A DNA stretch of 17,058 bases from Deltaproteobacteria bacterium. Lineage in GTDB: Bacteria > Desulfobacterota > GWC2-55-46. Location: positions 1-17,058 of the forward strand of contig JAKAIQ010000010.1 of the NCBI GenBank assembly GCA_021825035.1, given 5' to 3'. Positions 1-5,477 of this stretch are shown here, piece after piece. A program made the translations under genes and the position numbers. Below the pieces are notes generated by a model. That model was not told the DNA's origin. It made no database searches and saw only the letters and a list, made by a program, of their open reading frames with translations. Position 1 is the stretch's first letter. Every line of letters begins with the position of its first letter.

Positions 1-1333
1 GACATTCCTTTATTACAGGCTCAAGAACCTCTCCCAGAACTTGGTGGACGAACACATCAAGAACGAGTTGCATACGCTCTCCAACCTCATGACGATAGAA
101 GACCAGCACGGCCAGATAATGACCGAGCTCGCGGAGCTGTCCGCCGCCGCTTCCGGCGAGTATGGCGAGAAGCTCTCCGGCCATTACTACCAGGTAAGCG
201 ATTCAAACGGCACGATACTCGTCGTCTCCCAATCGCTGAGGCTCGGCAACGCTACCCTGCCCATCGTCAAGGCCGGCTCCAGGCCCGTATTCACTACCAT
301 CAGGGGTCCAGGCGGCGTGCCTCTGCGCATGGTGGCCGAGTCGGCCGATTTCTCCATAGGAAGGCTCACGTTCGAGGCCGGCGACACCGCCACGGACGTC
401 TACAGGGTGCTCCGCTCGTTCTACAGCCTGATCCTCATAATATTCCCGATAGTCTTCCTCATATGCGGGGCCGGAGTATTTATCGTAACGGGCTGGGGGC
501 TGAGGCCGCTGAAGGCCTTCACCGCGAGGATCGGGCAGATTACCGAAGAGAACCTGAGCGAGAGGATCCCGGTGGAAGGGGCGGCCGCTGAATTGAAGCC
601 GCTCGCCTCCAGCTTCAACGCCATGATGGAACGGATCGACGAGTCTTTCGCCAGGCAAAAGCAGTTCCTCTCGGACGCCTCCCACGAGTTGCGCACCCCC
701 ACGACCATAATAAAGAGCTTTTGCGACATAACGCTCAGCAGGGAACGGAGCGCCGCCGAATACAGGGAGGCCATGGCAAGGATCGGCAATACGGTCGACA
801 GGATGTGCGCCATAATAAACCGCATCCTCGTGATATCGAGATTCGACAGCAAGGCCATCCGGTTCAAACCCGCAAGACTCGACCTGATGGCTGTCATGGC
901 AGAGGTCGTAAGGCTGATGGAGGCTCCTGCGGCGAAAATCGGCGTAACCGTCGGCGTTTCCGGCGAAAGCGTCATCATAAAAGGAGACCGCGAAGGCCTT
1001 GCCGAGGTCTTCACCAATCTCGTGGAGAACGCCGTCAAGTACAACAGGCCGGACGGCCGCGTAGACATAAGCGTTGCCTCCGGCAAAGGCGAGGCCACGG
1101 TCGTCATATCCGACACAGGCATAGGCATACCGCCCGGCGAGCTTAAAAGGATTTTCGACAGGTTCTACAGGGTGGACGCATCAAGGGGCGGGACGGCAGG
1201 TAGCGGCCTCGGCCTTTCCATAGTGCGGTCGATAGTCGAGGCTCACGGCGGCAGGATCGAAGTCTCAAGCGAAGGGGCGGGCAAGGGGTCGGTCTTCACG
1301 GTCCACCTGCCGGTCGGCGGGCCTTCCATTTAA
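1..1333 (+). CDS. Sensor histidine kinase, 5' end outside window
   Basis: Membrane sensor kinase of a two-component system, acting at the inner membrane and phosphorylating a response regulator. The frame is open from base 2 with no stop, so the gene begins upstream; the TTG at 41 is not a credible start. In order the sequence shows an extracytoplasmic sensor region (to about 410), a transmembrane helix (about 421-500, FYSLILIIFPIVFL), a HAMP linker (about 500-650), and a HisKA domain with SHELRTP, whose phospho-accepting His codon is 683-685. An HATPase domain follows with N box (NLVENAVKY), G1 (DTGIGIPP), F box (DRFYR) and G2 (GSGLGLSIV). The architecture is that of the QseC/CusS/PmrB group; the ligand cannot be told. 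The cognate regulator is presumably just upstream, outside the window. A terminator follows, and two promoters with PmrA/QseB-like boxes lie directly behind it. Confidence 0.95.
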   Translation, partial: TFLYYRLKNLSQNLVDEHIKNELHTLSNLMTIEDQHGQIMTELAELSAAASGEYGEKLSGHYYQVSDSNGTILVVSQSLRLGNATLPIVKAGSRPVFTTIRGPGGVPLRMVAESADFSIGRLTFEAGDTATDVYRVLRSFYSLILIIFPIVFLICGAGVFIVTGWGLRPLKAFTARIGQITEENLSERIPVEGAAAELKPLASSFNAMMERIDESFARQKQFLSDASHELRTPTTIIKSFCDITLSRERSAAEYREAMARIGNTVDRMCAIINRILVISRFDSKAIRFKPARLDLMAVMAEVVRLMEAPAAKIGVTVGVSGESVIIKGDREGLAEVFTNLVENAVKYNRPDGRVDISVASGKGEATVVISDTGIGIPPGELKRIFDRFYRVDASRGGTAGSGLGLSIVRSIVEAHGGRIEVSSEGAGKGSVFTVHLPVGGPSI

Positions 1334-1399
1334 CTGCGTTTCAGGAAAAGACTTCCGGCTTTAATCTTTTTTCTATTTTGAACTCAAGGCAGGCTGTTC

Positions 1400-1440
1400 A
1401 TGCGGCGCATCCGGATCGGAGGCGCCGCATTTCTTTTCTA
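1400..1440 (+). terminator. Rho-independent terminator of the sensor kinase gene
   Basis: A 9-bp perfect stem (1400-1408 with 1422-1430) continues, after one A/G mismatch, into a 4-bp stem (TCCG/CGGA) with a GAT loop. TTTCTTTTC follows on the plus strand. There is no T-tract on the minus side, so it serves the kinase gene. The tail runs directly into the first regulatory box at 1437. Confidence 0.85.
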
Positions 1441-1470
1441 ACGCCGCCTTAATGGGAGGCTTTATATAAT
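1437..1470 (+). promoter_or_regulatory. Promoter P1 with two-component response-regulator box
   Basis: Direct repeat TCTAAC (1437-1442), 5 bp, CTTAAT (1448-1453), then 11 bp, then a perfect -10 TATAAT (1465-1470). The half-sites are 11 bp apart centre to centre, one helical turn, as expected for a dimer of an OmpR/PmrA-family regulator. The box covers the normal -35 position, and I see no good -35 hexamer, so activation is likely. The element matches P2 at 1708-1741 in every spacing. It would drive the 43-codon gene at 1557. Confidence 0.6.
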
Positions 1471-1556
1471 AAAATCGCAGGCCCGGAGAAGGCGGCGGCG
1501 CGGGCCGGGGGAATCTTCCGGATGAATTGATCGTCGCGGATTGCGAGGCAATTGAT

Positions 1557-1688
1557 ATGAGGTCGATTACGCATGCTATAGGCCAGCTCCTCGCTTTTGT
1601 CATAAGCTCGGCTCTGGCGCTTTCTTTTTTATCTTCTTCTGCCGAGGACTGGCTAAGTCTTGCCTGGAAGCTACAGGGCCTCTTTTAA
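1557..1688 (+). CDS. Small single-helix membrane or secreted protein, 43 aa
   Basis: Not recognised. A short frame starting MRSITHAIGQ and ending KLQGLF with TAA. Residues about 8-27 are strongly hydrophobic (LLAFVISSALAL) after a single Arg, then a polar turn (SSSAED) and a short amphipathic tail with two Trp. It could be an N-in single-pass membrane peptide or a cleaved secreted peptide. GAGG lies about 9 bp before the ATG, a modest ribosome site. The leader from the -10 of P1 is roughly 80 nt. Support comes from promoter P1 upstream and the parallel P2/35-aa gene downstream. It shows no similarity to that second peptide beyond size and topology. An overlapping minus-strand frame (1373-1603) has no comparable support. 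Confidence 0.5.
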   Translation: MRSITHAIGQLLAFVISSALALSFLSSSAEDWLSLAWKLQGLF

Positions 1689-1707
1689 AGTGACCAAAAA
1701 ATTTTTT

Positions 1708-1741
1708 TCTAATCCTGCTTTAATGACCGGTTCTGTACAAT
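1708..1741 (+). promoter_or_regulatory. Promoter P2 with two-component response-regulator box
   Basis: Direct repeat TCTAAT (1708-1713), 5 bp, TTTAAT (1719-1724), 11 bp, -10 TACAAT (1736-1741). Geometry is identical to P1, and the surrounding bases are similar too (TTTTCTAA, a GC dinucleotide before the second half-site, GG between box and -10). No consensus -35 is present. The predicted transcript starts near 1748, giving a leader of about 46 nt to the 35-codon gene at 1794. Confidence 0.62.
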
Positions 1742-1793
1742 GAAGGCGTACGATAGATACAGAGAAGGCGCGCGACCCAAAAAGGAGGATAAA

Positions 1794-1901
1794 ATGCAGA
1801 TAGAAGTCTTAAAAAAGTGTTATCACGTATTGGCGGGGGCGTTCATAGCCGCCGCCGCGTTCTGGACGGTGGCGTCCCTCCATACCGACGGGTTGCTCTA
1901 A
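1794..1901 (+). CDS. Small single-pass membrane protein, 35 aa
   Basis: Not recognised as a known family. A 35-residue protein starting MQIEVLKKCYHV, with a hydrophobic helix at about residues 12-28 (LAGAFIAAAAFW) and a short polar tail SLHTDGLL. Two Lys before the helix and none after suggest N-terminus in the cytoplasm and tail outside. The start is well supported: a full AGGAGG (1783-1788) sits 5 bp before the ATG, one of the best ribosome sites in the window. It lies right behind promoter P2. By size and topology it resembles regulatory peptides such as MgrB, which is induced by a two-component system and inhibits its kinase; that comparison is inference, not homology. Confidence 0.72.
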   Translation: MQIEVLKKCYHVLAGAFIAAAAFWTVASLHTDGLL

Positions 1902-2040
1902 GCAGGGCGGCCTTTTCTTAACCGTGCCTTGCAGGCTATCCGGAGGAGCCGAAATCCCGCGCCAGGATTCATAGAACATTCAAACCCAGGACAGCCGAAC
2001 TATCCTTTGGCCGGGATATCTCGCCTCGCTCTTCCAAATA
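1902..2040. other. Gene-free stretch between convergent units
   Basis: It separates the 35-codon gene from the terminator of the minus-strand YvlD gene. GGGCGGCCTTTTC follows the stop at 1901, but I could not find a convincing stem, so the terminator of the small gene is unresolved. Nothing else was recognised. Confidence 0.5.
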
Positions 2041-2072
2041 AAGGGGGGTTGCATTAAAATGCAACCCCCCTT
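2033..2072 (-). terminator. Strong terminator after the YvlD-family gene
   Basis: A perfect 14-bp inverted repeat (2041-2054 with 2059-2072, arm AAGGGGGGTTGCAT) with a 4-base loop. Read on the minus strand the stem is followed by TTTATTT, so it mainly ends the minus-strand unit. The plus-strand tail (CCTTATCC) is poor, but the stem may still slow transcription arriving from the small plus-strand genes. Confidence 0.88.
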
Positions 2073-2122
2073 CCTTATCCCGGGCGCCGCCGTTGCCGTA
2101 AAAAACATGGCGGGAAGACGCG

Positions 2123-2470
2123 TCAAATAAACCGGCCGAGGACGATGCTCATGAGGCTGATGACTATCGCCCCGCCTATGGCCGTAAAGAATCCGGACAC
2201 CTGAAAGCCGGTTATCGCATGCCCGACGAGCCAGAGGATAAATCCGTTTATGACGAGCGTAAACAGGCCGAGCGTTATGAGGTTTATCGGAAGCGTAAGG
2301 ACTATGAGGAGCGGCTTTATCGAGATGTTGAGAAGACCGAGCAGAACCGCGGCCTTTATGACCGGGCTCCAACCCGTGACGTTTATTCCGGGCACAAGAT
2401 ATGCCGCGAGCATGATCCCGGCCACAAGTATCAAAAGCCTCAGCATTACCCTTGATGCGAGACTCAGCAT
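2123..2470 (-). CDS. YvlD / phage-holin-4-like integral membrane protein
   Basis: Small inner-membrane protein of the family named Phage_holin_4_2 (PF04020) after a resemblance to holins; members such as Bacillus YvlD are chromosomal and of unclear function. The 115-residue frame has four hydrophobic segments and the family signature LLNISIKPLLIVLTLP followed by TLGLFTLVING. The first ATG has no ribosome site. A second in-frame ATG at 2446 gives a 107-residue protein (MLRLLILVAG) whose N-terminus fits the family better and has AAGGG just before it, rather close. It lies downstream of the inositol-monophosphatase gene (127-bp gap, no terminator seen) and ends at a strong terminator, so it is probably the last gene of that operon. 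Confidence 0.87.
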   Translation of the reverse strand: MLSLASRVMLRLLILVAGIMLAAYLVPGINVTGWSPVIKAAVLLGLLNISIKPLLIVLTLPINLITLGLFTLVINGFILWLVGHAITGFQVSGFFTAIGGAIVISLMSIVLGRFI

Positions 2471-2474
2471 TTTA

Positions 2475-2573
2475 ATGATTTCGCGGGCCCCAACGGCCTG
2501 TTGCGCCCGCTTCCCCTTTCCTTGCTGCCGTGAGTTGCGTTCTTGATGATTTCGCGGGCACCGGCGGCCTGCT
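2475..2573. repeat. Two imperfect 28-bp direct repeats
   Basis: ATGATTTCGCGGGC starts both copies, at 2475-2502 and 2546-2573. They match at 24 of 28 positions. The offset is 71 bp, not a multiple of three, so they are not an in-frame coding duplication. They fill most of the gap between the phosphatase stop and the YvlD gene. Confidence 0.75.
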
Positions 2574-2597
2574 CCTTCGCGGGCCGGGTCTTTTCAG

Positions 2598-3386
2598 TCA
2601 GACGCCCTGCCCGGCCGCTTTCTTCATGAGCACGTCGAGCATCGTCCGGTGTATCAGCCCGTTAGAGGCGAGGCATTCTGCCCCATGTATCGTAAACGCC
2701 GCGCCGTTGAAATCCGTAATAACCCCGCCCGCCTCCTTGACTATCAGCGAGGCGGCGGCGACATCCCAGGGGCGGAGCTTCATTTCCCAGAACCCGTCGA
2801 ACCTTCCGCATGCGGTATAGCATAGGTCGAGGGCCGCGGAGCCTGCCCTGCGAATGGCCTGCGCCCTCACGGCGAAGTCGGCGAAATGGTCGAGGTTCGT
2901 CTCTTGCGACTGCCTGATGTCATAGGGAAAGCCCGTCGCAAGGAGGCTTTTTCCAAGATCCCCTACCCGCGAGACGCCGACCCTTTTGCCGTTGAGATAC
3001 GCCCCTTTGCCCTTTTCAGCGATAAACAGCTCATCGAGCATCGGGTTGTAGACCACGCCGAGCTTAACGTCATTCGAGTCCTCAAACCCTATCGAGACGC
3101 AAAAAAAAGGGAAGGCGTGCGCGTAGTTGGTTGTGCCGTCAAGCGGGTCTATTATCCATCGCCTCGAAGAGCCTGTGACTATCTCAGGCCTTTCCTCGGT
3201 CAGGATGGCGTGTTCCGGGAAATCCTTTTTGATGACCGCGACGATAAGGTCTTCGGCCTTTGTGTCCATCTCGGTCACTATGTTGACCGCTCCCTTGTAG
3301 TCGATCCTGCCCGCATTTCCCAGACGCTCCCTGAGCAAGAGGCCAGCGGCCTTCGCCGCGTTGACGGCTGTGTCTTTTATATCCAT
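2598..3386 (-). CDS. suhB: Inositol monophosphatase family protein (SuhB-like)
   Basis: Mg-dependent cytoplasmic phosphatase of the inositol-monophosphatase family, which removes phosphate from inositol-1-phosphate or related sugar phosphates; exact substrate unknown. From the ATG at 3386 it is 262 residues, the usual length. Metal-site motifs are complete: EE at 64-65, the DPLDGTTN motif at 80-87 (D80, D83), and WDVAAA at 207-212 (D208) followed by EAGG. The frame stays open upstream to 3614, but those 76 residues are basic, low in complexity and absent from the family, so they are non-coding. GGA lies about 4 bp before the ATG, a weak site. It is followed by the YvlD gene and preceded by the FmdB gene and a possible terminator. 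Confidence 0.95.
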   Translation of the reverse strand: MDIKDTAVNAAKAAGLLLRERLGNAGRIDYKGAVNIVTEMDTKAEDLIVAVIKKDFPEHAILTEERPEIVTGSSRRWIIDPLDGTTNYAHAFPFFCVSIGFEDSNDVKLGVVYNPMLDELFIAEKGKGAYLNGKRVGVSRVGDLGKSLLATGFPYDIRQSQETNLDHFADFAVRAQAIRRAGSAALDLCYTACGRFDGFWEMKLRPWDVAAASLIVKEAGGVITDFNGAAFTIHGAECLASNGLIHRTMLDVLMKKAAGQGV

Positions 3387-3538
3387 GGGTTCCGGTCTTT
3401 TCAGGGTTAATCCCGCCGAGCGTCGTCCCCGAAAAAAATTTTTGCCATCCCCCGGCGTGGAGGCGCGTTTTCGCTGGCTTTGCGGTCTGAAGATAGACCC
3501 GTCTTTTGTTTTAGACGGAGAATTTATGGGAAGGCTGC

Positions 3539-3557
3539 AAAAAAAGCCGAAGCGGCC
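3539..3557 (-). terminator. Possible terminator after the FmdB gene
   Basis: On the minus strand a short stem GCCG-CTT-CGGC (3546-3556), extendable by one G·T pair, is followed by seven T (3539-3545). The stem is short, so it may be weak and let transcription through to the phosphatase gene. Orientation and T-run are convincing. Confidence 0.5.
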
Positions 3558-3598
3558 CGTCGCGTGGAGGTTCGCATGCGCCGGGGCCGGCCTCAGCC

Positions 3599-3844
3599 TT
3601 ATTTTGAGGAGCAACAGCCCGAACAGTCCGGCTTGGCCGGGCTTTCCTTGCTGTCCGTGCCTTTTTTAGCGTAGTCGGTGGCGTACCAGCCCGTACCCTT
3701 GAGAACGAACGAAGATTGCGAGATGACCTTTTCGACCCTGTTGCCGGAGCAATGGGAGCACTTCTTTACGGGCTTGTCCGAGAACTTCTGAATGACCTCG
3801 AAGGTCTTTCCGCAGTCGTTGCAGATATATTCGTAAATAGGCAT
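3599..3844 (-). CDS. FmdB-type zinc ribbon protein
   Basis: Small putative regulatory protein of the FmdB / CxxC_CxxC_SSSS zinc-ribbon family. Members were first noted near formylmethanofuran dehydrogenase genes, but their role is undefined. The 81-residue product starts MPIYEYICNDCG; C8-x2-C11 and C29-x2-C32 form the zinc site, followed by the family region around GTGWYATDY. The C-terminus adds three cysteines in CSGCCSS, possibly a second metal or redox site. The start is fixed by GGAGG about 8 bp upstream and by the invariant MPIYEY beginning; the frame remains open further up but is not family-like. It is transcribed from a clear promoter at 4018-4047, which leaves a leader of about 165 nt. 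Confidence 0.9.
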   Translation of the reverse strand: MPIYEYICNDCGKTFEVIQKFSDKPVKKCSHCSGNRVEKVISQSSFVLKGTGWYATDYAKKGTDSKESPAKPDCSGCCSSK

Positions 3845-3877
3845 CTTTAAATTACCTCCGCTTGAAGATTGGAAATG

Positions 3878-3922
3878 CATTCGCGATCCCCGCCGCTTGC
3901 AGCCGGGTCGAACGCGCGAATG
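3878..3922 (-). other. Hairpin in the long FmdB leader
   Basis: An 8-bp perfect inverted repeat (CATTCGCG at 3878-3885, CGCGAATG at 3915-3922) encloses a second possible 4-bp helix (CCCG/CGGG). It lies inside the predicted leader, just upstream of the ribosome site near 3854-3858. It may be a regulatory RNA structure; I do not recognise a known riboswitch class. Confidence 0.35.
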
Positions 3923-4017
3923 GAAATAGTTTCCTTTTATTTGAAAGATCCCTTGCGGCTTGCCGCCGGGAGCTTCCGTCTTTCCGGGCCGCGACGAATT
4001 TAGCCGGGCCTTCGTAT

Positions 4018-4047
4018 ATTTTAGGGCCATGCGGCCCGAAATGTCAA
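4018..4047 (-). promoter_or_regulatory. Sigma70-type promoter of FmdB with palindrome in the spacer
   Basis: Perfect -35 TTGACA (4042-4047), 18-bp spacer, -10 TAAAAT (4018-4023) on the minus strand. The spacer contains an inverted repeat GGGCC-4 bp-GGCCC (4024-4037) that abuts the -10. That is where a repressor, or a MerR-type activator, would bind. The predicted start of transcription is near 4011. Confidence 0.75.
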
Positions 4048-4134
4048 ATTTTTAATCTTTTTTCAAGAAAACGGCAAATATCTCCGCAATGCGCGGGAGA
4101 CGTTCACGTCACCGTTCATCTCATAATAAAGGGC

Positions 4135-5139
4135 CTATTTTGCGAGATAAGACCCGAGCGTCTCCCTGGCGCCCTCGAACGTGGCGACGGTCTTTGCCGC
4201 CCATTCGGGCTTTACCGCATAGGCCTTCGGAGACGCGTAGCAGGAGTCCACCGCCGCCCGGAGCACCCCCGTCATGGCCGCGACGTAGCTTTTCGTGCGT
4301 TGCCTGCCTTCGATCTTGAACGCCGAGACCCCGGCCTCGATGAGATCAGGGACGATGGGGAGGATATTCAGCGACTCCGGATCTTCAAGGACGTATGACA
4401 TGGTCTTGTCGGGCTTCTCATATCTCCCCTTGCAGCAGGTCGGATACGGCGACGACTCGGCAGCGGAAAGCCTGTTGAGCAGCACGCTATTGAGGGTTAT
4501 GGACAGCCCCCCGTCAGGGTTGTTGACGAACCTTACGAACCGCGACGGCGAGCAGGCCCCGGTGGTGTTGGTCGAGGCCCCGGTGACGAAGGAGGAGAGA
4601 TAGCACCTGCCCTCTATGTTTATGCACAGCCCTCCGAGCGCGAAGACCTCTATCTCGACGTCCGTATGGGACTTGAGTTCCTTTATCTCCCCCACGGTCA
4701 AGACGCGGGGAAGCACCACGCGCCTTATGCCGAAGTACCTCGCGTAGAAGTTTATGGATTCGTAGTTCGAGGCGCTCGCCTGCGTGGAAAGGTGGAGCGG
4801 GGCCGCAGGGTATTTCTCCCTCGCATACCTCAAGACCCCGAGATTGGCTATTATGATGGCGTCGGCCTTAAGCCCAGCGGCCCTGTCCACGGCGGCGTAC
4901 CACCTGTGGCATGAATCGGCCTGCGGAAAGGTGTTTATGGCGACAAAAAACTTCTTCCCCTTCGCCCTTACGTATTTTATCCCTTCTTCGAGTTCTTTCG
5001 GGGTGAAGTTCAGCCCCTCGAAATTCCGCGCGTTAGTGTCGTCGTTGAATCCAAGATATACCGCGTCCGCGCCGCTATCGACCGCGGCCTTCAGGGAGGC
5101 GATGTTCCCTGCCGGAGATATTACCTCGACCTTTTTCAT
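4135..5139 (-). CDS. U32 family protein, UbiU-like iron-sulfur type
   Basis: Member of the U32 'peptidase' family; several studied members are not proteases but iron-sulfur proteins acting in O2-independent hydroxylation of quinones or RNA. The 334-residue protein starts with the family sequence EVISPAGN and keeps ADAVYLGF and the block GLCINIEGRCYLSS...TGACSPS. Cysteines C172, C179, C196 and C235 have spacings of 7, 17 and 39, the same as I recall for the four [4Fe-4S] ligands of E. coli UbiU. This supports a cluster-binding role. The usual UbiU histidine before the first Cys is absent (LGGLC), and no UbiV-like partner is next to it, so the exact reaction is open. It has its own promoter at 5178-5206. 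No clear ribosome site precedes the ATG. Confidence 0.88.
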   Translation of the reverse strand: MKKVEVISPAGNIASLKAAVDSGADAVYLGFNDDTNARNFEGLNFTPKELEEGIKYVRAKGKKFFVAINTFPQADSCHRWYAAVDRAAGLKADAIIIANLGVLRYAREKYPAAPLHLSTQASASNYESINFYARYFGIRRVVLPRVLTVGEIKELKSHTDVEIEVFALGGLCINIEGRCYLSSFVTGASTNTTGACSPSRFVRFVNNPDGGLSITLNSVLLNRLSAAESSPYPTCCKGRYEKPDKTMSYVLEDPESLNILPIVPDLIEAGVSAFKIEGRQRTKSYVAAMTGVLRAAVDSCYASPKAYAVKPEWAAKTVATFEGARETLGSYLAK

Positions 5140-5177
5140 GTGCTTGAAAACCGCCGTCCGTCAAGCGGTCAGAATGC

Positions 5178-5206
5178 ATTATACAGCCAAAAGACGAACC
5201 TGTAAA
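5178..5206 (-). promoter_or_regulatory. Sigma70-type promoter of the U32 gene
   Basis: TTTACA (5201-5206), 17-bp spacer, perfect TATAAT (5178-5183), the -10 being preceded by TG. The start of transcription near 5171 leaves a leader of about 32 nt to the ATG at 5139. Confidence 0.78.
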
Positions 5207-5477
5207 CATTTTAACCATGGGGGGATCGAAGCCGGACTGCGGGGTTTACTTACAAATGCACGGCCTCGAAGATTCTCGAGGTTTGAAGATTTCTGAGAGA
5301 AAGATTGAGTTGATGGTTCTATTTAATCTTTTCAGGGTTAATTCCCCGCCGCGCGCGCTGCAACTTCCATATAGAGGTTTTTGATACCCCGAAGCTTGCT
5401 GCGGGTAGGTTCATTTTTACCAAACTCAACATAGCTGAAAACGCTTTTCAGGACTATTACAGGCGAAACCACGGGGA
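5207..5477. other. Non-coding spacer with a small open frame
   Basis: Spacer between the Sel1-repeat gene and the U32 promoter. On the minus strand a 49-codon frame (5338-5487, starting GTG inside the Sel1 gene's last codons) reads ...SYVEFGKNEPTRSKLRGIKN... and ends at TAA. It lacks a ribosome site. It could be the remnant of a repeat or of a longer gene; I cannot assign it. A 16-bp sequence at 5327-5342 recurs at 3396-3411. A small inverted repeat CCTCGA/TCGAGG lies near 5265-5282. No clear terminator of the Sel1 gene was found. Confidence 0.35.

Noticed and set aside
1373..1603. 76-codon minus-strand frame
   Set aside because: It overlaps the kinase terminator and promoter P1, has no ribosome site and no recognisable sequence, and conflicts with the better supported plus-strand small gene.
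3387..3614. N-terminal extension of the inositol monophosphatase
   Set aside because: The frame is open, but the extra 76 residues are basic, unlike any family member, and overlap the end of the FmdB gene. The protein from 3386 has the normal length and start.
1350..5330. Recurring TTTAATCTTTT stretches (near 1360, 4050, 5322)
   Set aside because: Short AT-rich similarity in spacers, not in a common position relative to genes and without the half-site spacing of P1/P2. Too weak to call a motif.
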